A stretch of 64,000 bases of DNA from JABDMH01 sp965223215 (lineage in GTDB: Bacteria > Bacteroidota > Bacteroidia > Chitinophagales > Saprospiraceae). The DNA is taken from the NCBI GenBank assembly GCA_965223215.1, contig CBDCVZ010000010.1, forward strand, positions 2,294,001 through 2,358,000, in the 5' to 3' direction. The stretch's first letter is position 1, and each line of letters begins with the position of its first letter. The notes beneath the pieces are model-generated. The model was not told the origin of the DNA. It did no database searches and was given only the letters and a program-made list of their open reading frames with translations. Below are positions 1-9,078 of the stretch, one piece after another. The translations under genes were made by a program, and so were the position numbers.

Positions 1-1
1 G

Positions 2-898
2 AAGCTCAAGGCTCCAATTCCTGTGAGCGGCCATTTCTCCTTTGGTAGGGTGAATGAAGATGTTTCATTATGCACTCCAGGCAAAATCAGGGAAATATTA
101 TCAGACATTGATTTTGGTCTGGGTCTGGACATTTGCCGACACAAAAATTTTCCGGTCTACTTTTTATTTAAATATAAGTCTGAATCATTCAACCAGCATC
201 ACATTTTACTCGAGGAGATATTTCGCAGTACCAGATATCCCATCAAAGATCAGCGATTTATTCGGTTAAAAGCGGGCTACTCTGAAAAGGTTTTTCTAAA
301 TGCCATCCCCTATCGAAAATGGGTTGCCACAAAAATTAAACAAAAGCGCAAGACGAAAAGGTCCACCCGTCAGATAAATAATCACTTAAACCGTATTGCT
401 AAAGTTCTAAACCTAGCTTGGGAAGAAGACAATGATTTAACGCACCAGGTTTGCGAGCAATTTGAAATGGGCTCCGTGTCCGCAGCCATGGAAGTCACCA
501 ACTTAATTCTGTGTACGGAGAGTTTCTCCTGGTTAAGGGATCAAGTGCCACAAGTTCAAGATTTTTTTGACGAAAGATATGAACACAAGTTTTTGAGTCT
601 TCAATTGCAAAACATCTATGAAATGACCGAAGCTGACTGGAGAGGTCGCGTGGAACAAGCCAAACGCGACTATGTTCAACTTCGCCGATCAATTGTGGGA
701 TTGTACCGCACACTGGTGGTTCGTGCCAATGATGGAAAGGAATTGCCCTTTTGGAAAATGGCATTTGCCCACTACGATCAAACGATTCCAGCCCTAGAAA
801 ACACTGATGCCTGGCTTCTTGCTCGGAAGCAATTGATCAGAAAGGCTGACGCAATCCTGGATTCGCTGCAGGTTGGACCAGCGGAGAGGAAGGAATGA
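2..898 (+). CDS. Unrecognised protein, probably 5'-truncated by the window edge
   Basis: The reading frame is open to the first bases of the window, so the true start is probably upstream; a GTG at 23 is the first in-frame start but has no obvious ribosome binding site. About 298 codons are visible. The protein is soluble-looking, with no signal peptide or membrane segment, a basic stretch (KIKQKRKTKR, near residue 110) and helical, acidic C-terminal parts. I do not recognise the family. It ends 87 bases before pdxH on the same strand, so the two may be cotranscribed, but nothing in the protein suggests a role in vitamin B6 metabolism. Confidence 0.7.
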   Translation, partial: KLKAPIPVSGHFSFGRVNEDVSLCTPGKIREILSDIDFGLGLDICRHKNFPVYFLFKYKSESFNQHHILLEEIFRSTRYPIKDQRFIRLKAGYSEKVFLNAIPYRKWVATKIKQKRKTKRSTRQINNHLNRIAKVLNLAWEEDNDLTHQVCEQFEMGSVSAAMEVTNLILCTESFSWLRDQVPQVQDFFDERYEHKFLSLQLQNIYEMTEADWRGRVEQAKRDYVQLRRSIVGLYRTLVVRANDGKELPFWKMAFAHYDQTIPALENTDAWLLARKQLIRKADAILDSLQVGPAERKE

Positions 899-985
899 GT
901 TGATCCTAAAAAAGTTTGCGACGATATTTCCGATATGATGTACATTCGCAGGTATCGCATCTAGAAAATTAAGCGAAGTATCGGC

Positions 986-1624
986 ATGGATTTAAAGAAC
1001 TATCGCAAGGAATATGAATTGGAAGTACTAACAGAAGATTCGGTTGATAAAAACCCTTTTGTGCAATTCACCCATTGGTTCGAACAAGCACAGAATCATC
1101 AAGTACTAGAGCCAAATGCCATGAGTCTATGCACCGTTGATGCCGAGGGTCAGCCATCCGTTCGTACTATCTTGTTAAAGTATTTTGATGAAACCGGATT
1201 TGTGTTTTTTACCAACCACGGAAGCAAAAAAGCAGCGGATCTAAAAGTTAATCCTCGCATTGCAGTTTTGTTTCCCTGGTTATACCTGCAGCGTCAGGTA
1301 CGCATCGCTGGTCATGCCGAGAAGGTAAGTTTTTTGGAAGCATCCAAATACTTTGCTTCCCGACCCCGAGGTAGTCAACTTGGAGCATGGGTTTCGGATC
1401 AAAGTCAAGTGGTGGGCAGTCGCCAAATTTTACAACAAAAATTCAAACAATTAGAACAACGTTTTCTGGGCAAAGATGTCCCCATGCCTAAAATGTGGGG
1501 AGGTTTTCGCATCGTACCTCACCAATTTGAATTTTGGCAGGGAGGTAAGAATCGCATTCACGACCGACTTCAGTATCGTTTACAAACAGATGGACAGTGG
1601 TGCATTGAGCGGCTGATGCCTTGA
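986..1624 (+). CDS. pdxH: Pyridoxamine 5'-phosphate oxidase
   Basis: FMN enzyme that oxidises pyridoxamine or pyridoxine 5'-phosphate to pyridoxal 5'-phosphate, the last step of cofactor B6 synthesis and salvage; cytoplasmic homodimer. At 212 residues it has the normal length. The N-terminal FMN-binding split-barrel is seen as SVRTILLKYFDETGFVFFTN, followed by SKKAADL and the R-x-R-G-SQLGAW segment (near residues 127-135). The C-terminal dimerisation segment has FWQGGKNRIHDRLQY and ends WCIERLMP, close to the usual RLAP ending. ATG at 986 gives the standard N-terminus. The repeat array starts immediately after the stop codon. Confidence 0.95.
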   Translation: MDLKNYRKEYELEVLTEDSVDKNPFVQFTHWFEQAQNHQVLEPNAMSLCTVDAEGQPSVRTILLKYFDETGFVFFTNHGSKKAADLKVNPRIAVLFPWLYLQRQVRIAGHAEKVSFLEASKYFASRPRGSQLGAWVSDQSQVVGSRQILQQKFKQLEQRFLGKDVPMPKMWGGFRIVPHQFEFWQGGKNRIHDRLQYRLQTDGQWCIERLMP

Positions 1625-2990
1625 TTTGGCAGTGGGCAGTGGGCCGTGATGATGGCTTTTTGCTCCATGGCCTACCTTGTATCTTGGAATTTGGTGTTTG
1701 GTTTTGGTTTTTACCTAGCATACCGCTGTCCTGACGAAGATGTGAAATTTTAACGTTTGGTCCCTTGTATCTTGGTTTTTGGTCCTCCTTGTATCTTGGT
1801 TTTTGGAATTTTTGACTGGCTTGCGCTTGCCCCCTTACCCCTGTTGAATTTCCGCTGGCGCTCCAATTAAACCGGGGTGTCCGCCCTCTACGGAGATCTT
1901 GCCGAAAGTTGGTTTTGGGCTTTAATTTTACGTCTGGTATTCTGTTTTTTGTGTATTGTCTTTTAGCCTTCGGTCGCACTTGTATCTTGGAATTTGGTGT
2001 TTGGTTTTGGTTTTGGCTTTGGCTTTTACCTGCATACCGCTGTCCTGACGAAGATGTGAAATTTTAACGTTTGGTCTGAGGCCCTTGCCCCCTTGTATCT
2101 TAGTCTTTGGGCCTCCTTGTATCTTGGTTCTTGGAATTTTTGGTCAGGCTCGCGCTTGCCCCTACCCTCTAGGGAGATCTTGCCGAAACTCGGTTTAGGG
2201 CTTTAATTTTACATCTGGTATTCTGTTTTTTGTGTATTGTCTTTTAGCCTTCGGTCGCACTTGTATCTTGGAATTTGGTGTTTGGTTTTGGTTTTGGCTT
2301 TTACCTGCATACCGCTGTCCTGACGAAGATGTGAAATTTTAACGTTTGGTCTGAGGCCCTTGCCCCCTTGTATCTTGGTCTTTGGGCCTCCTTGTATCTT
2401 GGTTCTTGGAATTTTTGGTTAGGCTCACGCTTGCCCCCTTACCCCTGTTGAATTTCCGCTGGCGCTCCAATTAAACCGGGGTGTCCGCCCTCTACGGAGA
2501 TCTTGCCGAAAGTTGGTTTTGGGCTTTAATTTTACGTCTGGTATTCTGTTTTTTGTGTATTGTCTTTTAGCCTTCGGTCGCACTTGTATCTTGGAATTTG
2601 GTGTTTGGTTTTGGTTTTGGTTTTGGTTTTGGTTTTTACCTGCATACCGCTGTCCTGACGAAGATGTGAAATTTTAACGTTTGGTCTGAGGCCCTTGCCC
2701 CCTTGTATCTTGGTCTTTGGGCCTCCTTGTATCTTGGTTCTTGGAATTTTTGACTTGGCTTGCGCTTGCCCCCGCCCTCTAGGGAGATCTTGCCGAAACT
2801 CGGTTTAGGGCTTTAATTTTACATCTGGTATTCTGTTTTTTGTGTTTTGTCTTTTAGCCTTCGGTCGCACTTGTATCTTGGAATTTGGTGTTTGGCTTTG
2901 GCTTTTACCTGCATACCGCTGTCCTGACGAAGATGTGAAATTTTAACGTTTGGTCCCTTGTATCTTGGTTTTTGGTCCTCTAGGTGTTGG
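1625..2990. repeat. Higher-order tandem repeat array 1, about five units
   Basis: Non-coding array rich in T and G. A landmark containing ACCGCTGTCCTGACGAAG recurs near 1721, 2035, 2310, 2645 and 2914, giving unit lengths of about 270-335 bases. Each unit also carries TTTTAGCCTTCGGTCGCAC and one or more TTGTATCTTGG words (about fourteen in all). Some units keep, and others lack, a segment with TTAAACCGGGGTGTCCGCCC. The array opens with a GGCAGTGGGCAGTGGGC stretch just after pdxH. The same sequence family occurs in reverse orientation at 31.0-32.3 kb. The open frames across it are artefacts of the repeat. Confidence 0.9.
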
Positions 2991-2995
2991 CGGTA

Positions 2996-3026
2996 GGCAG
3001 TACTCTACCTAGATGTATTAACTTTG
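2996..3026 (+). promoter_or_regulatory. Candidate Bacteroidota-type promoter for cysH
   Basis: A -7 box TAACTTTG (3019-3026) matches the Bacteroidota consensus TAnnTTTG exactly. A TTG at 2996-2998 lies 20 bases upstream, in the place of the -33 box. Transcription would start near 3033, about 20 bases before the cysH start codon. It lies at the downstream edge of the repeat array. Confidence 0.45.
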
Positions 3027-3052
3027 CCTGCTGATTACCAAATCTCGGAACG

Positions 3053-3739
3053 ATGACCATTGAAGGCATTGAAGAACGAATCGATCATTATCTAGGTGCA
3101 GGCAAGAAGATTTTTGTTACGTCTTCCTTTCAAACCCACAGCATTCCGCTGTTGCATTTGCTCAGTCGCAAAGTTCGGAACCTCGATGTTTTATTCATCA
3201 ATACAGGCTTCCATTTTCCGAAAACCATTACATTCCGTGACCAAATCGTAGATCAAATAGGCTTGCAACTCATCGATGTACATTCAGTGGTGCCCAAAAG
3301 CCAACAGAGGGATGCAGATGGCCACTTTTACTTTGTGGCAGATCCTGACTATTGCTGTTTTCTCAATAAGGTGCAACCACTAGACCCTTATCTTGCCAAA
3401 TACGATGTCTGGATAACTGGAGTTCGAGCAGATCAGAGCCAGGCAAGGCAAGCCCTTCAAGTTGAACAGCAAGCACCACATAACACCATTAAATTTCATC
3501 CACTATTAGATTGGACAGCCAAACAGATCTATCAATATCGAATGCAGCACCGCCTTCCCGAGCATCCTTTAGACAAGGAAGGTTATCAAAGCATCGGTTG
3601 TACCCCATGTACCCGCAAATTTGATTTGAATGATGAGCGATCCGCTCGTTGGTTCGGTTTGAATAAGACGGAATGCGGTCTACACAAAGACTTAGTTGCT
3701 AGCCACAATCAGACGAACTTTATAGCGGATAAGCATTGA
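3053..3739 (+). CDS. cysH: Phosphoadenylyl/adenylyl-sulfate reductase (probable APS reductase)
   Basis: PP-loop family enzyme that reduces activated sulfate (APS or PAPS) to sulfite in assimilatory sulfur metabolism, in the cytoplasm. The N-terminal nucleotide-binding loop reads TSSFQTHS (23-30). The protein carries the cysteine pattern C101-C102 and C183-x-x-C186, which in this family ligates a [4Fe-4S] cluster and marks enzymes that use APS. The catalytic cysteine is C208 in ECGLH near the C-terminus. The 228-residue length is normal. No ATP sulfurylase or sulfite reductase gene lies nearby. The next gene starts 10 bases after the stop, suggesting an operon. The APS preference is inferred from the cysteines. 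Confidence 0.9.
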   Translation: MTIEGIEERIDHYLGAGKKIFVTSSFQTHSIPLLHLLSRKVRNLDVLFINTGFHFPKTITFRDQIVDQIGLQLIDVHSVVPKSQQRDADGHFYFVADPDYCCFLNKVQPLDPYLAKYDVWITGVRADQSQARQALQVEQQAPHNTIKFHPLLDWTAKQIYQYRMQHRLPEHPLDKEGYQSIGCTPCTRKFDLNDERSARWFGLNKTECGLHKDLVASHNQTNFIADKH

Positions 3740-3749
3740 GCAAGGGACT

Positions 3750-4670
3750 ATGAATATACTCATAACGGGTGGAGCAGGATATATCGGGACAGAATTGGTA
3801 TATGCTTTAGAAAATGAATCGACGGTCGATCAAATTACCGTCTACGACAATCTAAGTCGTGAAAATTTCAATCTTCTGATTGGTCGGTCAAAACTCAACC
3901 AGAATAAAGTCAAATTTATCAAGGGAGATCTGCTCGACTCCTACAAGCTAAGAAAAGAGGTAAATCGAGCTGATGTTGTCTATCATTTGGCGGCAAAGGT
4001 CACCACACCCTTTGCTGACCACAATCCTCATGCCTTTGATCAAATTAATAATTGGGGTACTGCGGAACTCACTTATTTAATCGAGAAAAGTAAGGTTTCG
4101 AAATTTATTTATACCAGCAGTGTTTCAGTATATGGTGCATCACGGAAAGCCTTGGATATATCCTCTCCCTTAAATCCCAAAACTTTTTATGGCATTTCAA
4201 AAATGCATGCAGAAGAATACGTTGATCGCATTGCCAGTAGTGATCGAAAGGTCTATATCATGCGACTCGGCAATGTGTATGGTTACAGTAAAAGTATGCG
4301 CTTTGACTCGGTTATCAATAAATTCATTTTCGAGGCAAATTTTTCAAATCGCATTCGCATTTATGGCAACGGCCAGCAAAAGAGATCTTTTATTGAGATT
4401 GATCGGCTCACCAGCATCATGAAATATCTGGCCCTCGATGATTTAATGCCCGGAACCTACAACGTAGTGGAACACTCGTTTTCAGTAAACAATATCGTAG
4501 ATGAACTAAAACTCCTCTATCCCGAGCTCGAAATGGTCTTTGTAAATCAAAATATGCGTATGCGTAGTCTAGAAGTTATGACCGACCCTCGCATTGCTTC
4601 CTTGAATCTCAATAAGGATCCTGGCCTGGGTGCCGATCTGAAGAAGTTTCGTGGCCATTTTAGCTTTTAG
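3750..4670 (+). CDS. NAD-dependent epimerase/dehydratase (extended SDR family)
   Basis: The protein is an extended short-chain dehydrogenase of the type that acts on nucleotide sugars. The dinucleotide-binding motif is TGGAGYIG (6-13). Acidic residue D60 ends a core strand (FIKGD). The active site has T122-S123-S124 and the YxxxK pair Y147/K151 (YGISK). The variable C-terminal half (residues 170-306) normally holds the substrate. The length (306) fits UDP-glucose 4-epimerase-like or dTDP-glucose dehydratase-like enzymes, but the exact substrate cannot be read. It starts 10 bases after cysH and probably shares its transcript, although the functional link is unclear. Confidence 0.85.
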   Translation: MNILITGGAGYIGTELVYALENESTVDQITVYDNLSRENFNLLIGRSKLNQNKVKFIKGDLLDSYKLRKEVNRADVVYHLAAKVTTPFADHNPHAFDQINNWGTAELTYLIEKSKVSKFIYTSSVSVYGASRKALDISSPLNPKTFYGISKMHAEEYVDRIASSDRKVYIMRLGNVYGYSKSMRFDSVINKFIFEANFSNRIRIYGNGQQKRSFIEIDRLTSIMKYLALDDLMPGTYNVVEHSFSVNNIVDELKLLYPELEMVFVNQNMRMRSLEVMTDPRIASLNLNKDPGLGADLKKFRGHFSF

Positions 4671-4691
4671 TGACCAGCTCTTGAGGGGTCT

Positions 4692-4722
4692 TTTGCTTGT
4701 TGGCAAATTTATCCTAAGTTTA
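4692..4722 (+). promoter_or_regulatory. Candidate promoter for the TlpA-like gene
   Basis: TTTG at 4692-4695 and TAAGTTTA at 4715-4722 are separated by 19 bases, which fits the Bacteroidota -33/-7 arrangement except for the last base of the -7 box. The predicted start of transcription is near 4729, leaving a leader of about 46 bases. Confidence 0.4.
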
Positions 4723-4774
4723 TTCAACGTCCTGAAAAGGACCTACCTGAATTTTAAGATTCAACAAGAAAATC

Positions 4775-5833
4775 ATGAAAGTAATTACCATCATATTATT
4801 TCTACTTTCGATCAACCTCTCCCCAATGGCTCAAAAAACCATTCAATGGGACCTGAAGGATTCTATCAATGTAGAGGTGTATACCCTAATTGATTCCATC
4901 TGGATGGAAGTGGTCAGCTGGGATGGTGATACGAGCATCTCGACCAGAGAAGCCAGAGAAAAACAAGCTCGCATGCTCGAGATGTATGCCAGCGATTTAG
5001 GAACAAAAGAAAAATCCAAGGCACTACTTTACACATTTTTCATCCGTTTCCGAAATAATGATAGCGAGCAAATTATTCAAAACTTTGAGAGGCTTGACAT
5101 CGATGCGAAATTATTTGCCCAGATCTATCCCATTTATAGTTCGTGCCTACGCACCAAATTTGACTGGGAAGATGTCAAAATGAGGTTGGACTCCATAGCA
5201 GACGCCATCCCTTGCGGGTTGTGCAAGGTGCCGATTTGGTCAGAACTAGGTCGCACTTTAGTCTATAAAGACAGAGACTCTGAAGCACGTATTTATTTTC
5301 AGAAGGTTGTAGCCATATCCGAAAGGATTGGAGAATCTGAAGGTCGTGAAGTCGTTAGAGCCAAATCTTTTCTCAGGAAAATCGATGAACTTCGAATCGG
5401 AGATCCCTTAAAGCCATTTATTGCTGAAGACATAAACGGAGAGATTGTACAAATACAGAATGATGGCATTGTTACCCTAATTGATTTTTGGGCCACCTGG
5501 TGTCGACCCTGTGTTCAGGAAATGCCCACGCTGAAAAGGATCTATGAAAAATATGGTAAAAATCCCGAATTCCGAATGATTGGAGTATCGCTTGATCAAG
5601 ATCCAGAAAAACTAGTGCAATATCTAAGTGACGAAGGGATCGCCTGGTCACAAATCAATGAACAAGTTGCAGAGGGTACGATGCGAGATGGAAAACTAGT
5701 GGCACTTTATAATGGCTATGGCTTACCCACCTACTATTTGATGGATCGGGAAGGCCGAATTAGATATAATTTCAATTCCAGGAGGGAAGGGGTGGATTTG
5801 GAAGAATTGGTAGACAAGGTGATGTCCGAATAG
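4775..5833 (+). CDS. Exported TlpA/ResA-like thioredoxin-fold protein with helical N-terminal domain
   Basis: A cleavable signal peptide (residues 1-20, ending PMAQ) sends the protein to the periplasm. Residues 60-205 are helical and charged without a recognised domain; they contain a C147-G-L-C150 pair. The C-terminal AhpC/TSA-Redoxin domain (about 208-352) has the active site W242-C-R-P-C246 and the cis-proline P318 (GYGLPTYYL). Family members reduce disulfides in cytochrome maturation or act as general periplasmic reductants. In Bacteroidota, multi-domain versions of this kind are common and mostly uncharacterised. It has its own candidate promoter and is followed by about 250 bases with no gene. 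Confidence 0.85.
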   Translation: MKVITIILFLLSINLSPMAQKTIQWDLKDSINVEVYTLIDSIWMEVVSWDGDTSISTREAREKQARMLEMYASDLGTKEKSKALLYTFFIRFRNNDSEQIIQNFERLDIDAKLFAQIYPIYSSCLRTKFDWEDVKMRLDSIADAIPCGLCKVPIWSELGRTLVYKDRDSEARIYFQKVVAISERIGESEGREVVRAKSFLRKIDELRIGDPLKPFIAEDINGEIVQIQNDGIVTLIDFWATWCRPCVQEMPTLKRIYEKYGKNPEFRMIGVSLDQDPEKLVQYLSDEGIAWSQINEQVAEGTMRDGKLVALYNGYGLPTYYLMDREGRIRYNFNSRREGVDLEELVDKVMSE

Positions 5834-6079
5834 AATTTTGGGATCCCTATTCTCTCGGTTGATAGGAAATAGTCGCACGCACAGTTTTGCTACCGCCTGG
5901 CATGATACTCAAACTAACATTTTATAGAATAAACCGATGGGCCCATGGTCTAGAATGAAATACTATTTTACCATTCTTTCAATTTAGTTGTTGACCAATG
6001 AGACCATCGATCGATCAGGCCATTCTTCAAGCAAACCGCCGGAGTAGATTGATATGTGCCACTACACTACTCAAAGGTG

Positions 6080-6763
6080 CTAGGGGGCATTGGGTGAAGA
6101 AAAGATTGTCGCATGTGTATCACCGCATTCACCTTCGGCATCAGGAACTTCCTCGAATACTCCTAAGTCGATGACACAACCTCCAGGATATCCACTAATC
6201 TGCTCGTTAACCTGTCCAGGGATCGCAGGACCGTGATTTCTCAATACAGCGTGTACTTCAGCATATTGTGCATCTGCTAGTCCACCTGCCGGCGGCAGTT
6301 CGAAGATATCATTAATGGATCCTTTCGCGTCACCTTCTTTGAGCGATGCGGCGAATACTCCTTTTCCAGATCCACCTACCACATGACCAGCGGCAAACAT
6401 AACCTCAAGACCTACGGCTGACGCATTCGCAAAGTCAGTATCCACACATGCAAACGGATCTCCACATTCTTCCGGGTTATTCCATATTACCCACCAAAGT
6501 GTATATGCAAATCCAGGTGTTAGATCATTTGCTTCAAATCTGATCTTAATACCATTACTATTACGTATCAGTCGGGCTGAACCCACATTTGTCCCTTCAA
6601 CAACGTTAAATACAGGTGCCGTCATTGAAGATGCTGATTTTGCCTGCTTAGTAACCGGCTGAACCTTTTGTTTTTGAACATAGGTTTCTTGTTGCAACAA
6701 GGTTTCTTTCGAACACGATGTTAGGATCAGGAGGGCAAGAAGGGGTAACCATAATTTTTCCAT
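6080..6763 (-). CDS. Secreted lipoprotein of unknown function
   Basis: The protein has a lipoprotein signal (LLALLILTSCSKE, lipidated cysteine at about residue 17), followed by a low-complexity linker to about residue 45. The mature domain contains AYTLWWVIWNNPEEC, AAGHVVGGSGKG and VLRNHGPAIPG, a set of motifs I associate with a widespread but unnamed secreted family, probably a beta-sandwich. Several cysteines could form disulfides. It stands alone on the minus strand between tlpA-like and araC-like genes; no function is proposed. Confidence 0.75.
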   Translation of the reverse strand: MEKLWLPLLALLILTSCSKETLLQQETYVQKQKVQPVTKQAKSASSMTAPVFNVVEGTNVGSARLIRNSNGIKIRFEANDLTPGFAYTLWWVIWNNPEECGDPFACVDTDFANASAVGLEVMFAAGHVVGGSGKGVFAASLKEGDAKGSINDIFELPPAGGLADAQYAEVHAVLRNHGPAIPGQVNEQISGYPGGCVIDLGVFEEVPDAEGECGDTHATIFSSPNAP

Positions 6764-7438
6764 AATACAGGATTTGAGTTAGTAAAAAAATCAAAATGCA
6801 CCAACACCAATAGAAAGATTAGCTCTGGGACCATAAAAGAGGAGATGAGGATTCTAGTAAATTAGAGAAAGTTGAAGAATGCAAGGGTCTGCTATCTGAC
6901 ATCCTTTAAATGTGGAACCATAGATGCGACATATGAAACAATAGTGCTAGAAATAACCAGTGGAGAATTATGGATTCTGGGTTTGGTCAGGTTGGTCAGA
7001 AAAATATTCTTTAAAATCTTGCCCTTGCCAGACTCACAAGTCTCCAATATACAAAGTCCAGTCCCTCCTAGATCCCAAATTTTCAAATCAAAGGCCAAAA
7101 AATTCAAAAAACCGCATTCTGTTGATCTGAGAAATAATATAAAGTCGATCACATCAGGGATCCGTATTGGATCATAATGAAACATGACATAAGTCACAAC
7201 CATTAAGTGTTGGTGACACACCGATCCGATGCTCACCACATACTTCATAAAAAACCTGTACTTAGACATGGCACAGAATCCTATGGTTGACGAAGGATCT
7301 GAATTTCACCAGTAATCAACTCAGTGAACTAAGTTTGCCTATTTTTAGTGGCACTTTCACTTGCCATCCTGAGAATAGATACATGGATCAGAAGTAAAAC
7401 AAATAGATCAATTTCTCGAAGCGCTAGCATCACCACGC
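6764..7438. other. Intergenic region without a supported gene
   Basis: This stretch of about 675 bases separates the divergent lipoprotein and AraC-like genes. Open frames on both strands (to about 125 codons) have no recognisable family features, odd composition and no supporting start context. It should hold the promoters of both neighbours, but I could not identify clear TTTG/TAnnTTTG pairs. Confidence 0.5.
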
Positions 7439-8326
7439 ATGGAGTATCAAACCTATCCACCCTCTAAGATCTTAGCGGAATTCGTCAAATGCTATTGGAC
7501 CCTAGAAGTAGCACAAAATCCCAGCCCTGAAAAAACAGAGAATCGTACCAGACGGAACGATTGAGATGATTTTTACACTCGGCGATGACATTAAGCGTTT
7601 TCTGTCGGAGGAAGTATTTCTCATTCAACCCCGCGCCATGATCATGGGCCACATTACTAAACCCTTTTTCATTCAACCCACCGGTAGGGTTGACACTTTC
7701 GCCATTAGATTCTTCCCCTGGGCTTTGCACCCCTGTCGAAAATACCCTTGAAAGGGTTTGAGAATAGAGAGACACCATTAGATGCGGTGTTTGGTAAATA
7801 CATTTCCGCGGGCCTGGTGCAACAGATCTCAAAGGCAAAGTCTACCAGCGAGCGTATTCAGTGCGTGGAACAATTCCTCCTAGACAAACTCAAAAACCAT
7901 CTGATTATCGATCACATTATCAAATCAACCATTGACACATTGCTCGAAACTAAAGGAGGAATAAAAATTAGTTCATTATCTGAAAATGATGCAAGTACTA
8001 GAAGACAATTGGAGCGAAGATTCGCCAAATTGATCGGACTGAGTCCAAAGCAACTGGGCAAAGTAATCAGATTACAAACCACACTCAAGCCATTGTGTAG
8101 CGGCAGAGAAACAAGTCTCACAAATTTGGCAGATGCCAGTAATTATTATGATCAGGCTCATTTCATCAAAGAATTCAAAGAATTTACGGGCGTTACCCCA
8201 AAGAGATTTTATCAAGATGACCAACTGGTGCTTTCCTCCATCATCTATACAGGTAATGGATGGAATTATTTGAGGGAGCTTCCGGAAACTCTGAACGAGG
8301 CTCAAAATGAGAGATTTCCGATTTAG
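7439..8326 (+). pseudogene. AraC-family transcriptional regulator, broken by two compensating frameshifts
   Basis: Three frame segments join into one AraC-like protein of about 295 residues. Segment 1 starts at ATG 7439 (MEYQTYPPSKILAEFVKCYW). Segment 2 carries RIVPDGTIEMIFTLGDD and FAIRFFPWALHP, typical of the N-terminal sensing domain. Segment 3 (from about 7748) carries the C-terminal HTH_18 domain with LTNLADASNYYDQAHFIKEF and FTGVTPKRFY. Going from 1 to 2 needs removal of one A from a six-A run at 7530-7535; going from 2 to 3 needs one extra base in the ACCCTT near 7745. The two changes restore the frame. Either real decay or two homopolymer errors is possible. Confidence 0.75.
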
Positions 8327-8423
8327 ACAAGGCATTCCGAGGGATCCTAGCCTCAGTTAAGTGACTGAGGAATAACGATGTATAAATCGGAAAGAATCAT
8401 TTAGTAATTCCAACAGAAATTAT

Positions 8424-8489
8424 GGTGAGCCCGTGAACGGGTTTTCGGAGGCACCCTTGAATAAAACTTCGCACCTCCCGGTTTTTTTT
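8424..8489 (+). terminator. Possible tandem hairpin terminator after the AraC-like gene
   Basis: A short perfect hairpin (CCCG-TGAA-CGGG, near 8430-8441) is followed by a weaker stem, CGGAGG (8446-8451) with CCTCCCG (8474-8480), and a run of eight T at 8482-8489. The second stem needs a bulge, so the call is tentative. Confidence 0.35.
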
Positions 8490-8655
8490 GAGTGTTCACA
8501 ACAATAAAGGTTGTAGCTATACCATCGAAACATACTGATTTTGACATAAATATTATAGAGACGTAAAGATCGGTAGAGACCCAGATTTATCATGTCGCAT
8601 TTTTACAATTTTAAGGCCAACAGGCGAGCTAGCTTTGCTCATCAAAATAATTACC

Positions 8656-8820
8656 ATGAAAAATTTCATTGCATTCTTCGAAATACCATCCATAGACTTC
8701 GCCAGGGCTGTTATCTTTTACTAATCCATATTAGAGATCGACATGGAGGAAATTGATCTGGACGGAATAAAGATGCCAGTTACAACTGTTTTCACAACCT
8801 CATTTTCGCCAGGGGAATGA
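8656..8820 (+). pseudogene. Remnant of a VOC/glyoxalase-family protein with an in-frame stop
   Basis: Read straight through, the frame from ATG 8656 begins MKNFIAFFEIPSIDFARAVI, continues FY, hits TAA at 8722-8724, then continues SILEIDMEEIDLDGIKMPV. This is the usual start of a small VOC-superfamily protein (FFEIPxxDxxRAxxFYxxxL), where the stop sits at a position often held by E or Q; a CAA to TAA change would explain it. After GIKM the similarity fades and the frame stops at 8818. Only about 54 codons of the usual 120 remain readable. Confidence 0.6.
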
Positions 8821-9078
8821 TTGTTCCCCAGCCCGTCTGTGTACTCCCAATCAGGCAAGGTTGGCTTTTTGGTCGTCGGCTCGATCGAACTAGCCTCCAC
8901 TGCTGTGGTATTGCCCAACCCGAGCTGGCTTAACCCGGAACCTTACGGTTTCCTGTAGAGAAAGCCGTCCAGCTCTCGTGGATACAAATCACGGGAATCA
9001 CCAGCCGAAGGAGTTGAAAAATAAAATCCATACTTTAGATCCACATCGCTCGTTTTTATTAAGCTTCAAATCAATCTT
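8821..9078. other. Intergenic region upstream of the bestrophin gene
   Basis: No gene is supported here. GGGGAA and TTCCCC (8813-8831) form a small hairpin with no T run after it. The region may include more decayed sequence from the VOC remnant. The minus-strand open frame at 8721-8918 overlaps that remnant and looks spurious. Confidence 0.4.

Noticed and set aside
1488..1979. Minus-strand open frame of 163 codons across array 1
   Set aside because: It overlaps pdxH and the tandem repeat; its peptide (KPRYKEDQKPRYK-like) is just the repeat translated.
6872..7269. Overlapping open frames on both strands (101 and 125 codons)
   Set aside because: No family features, mutually overlapping, and unlike the composition of the neighbouring genes.
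8721..8918. Minus-strand 65-codon open frame
   Set aside because: It is antisense to the VOC-like remnant, which has much clearer family sequence.
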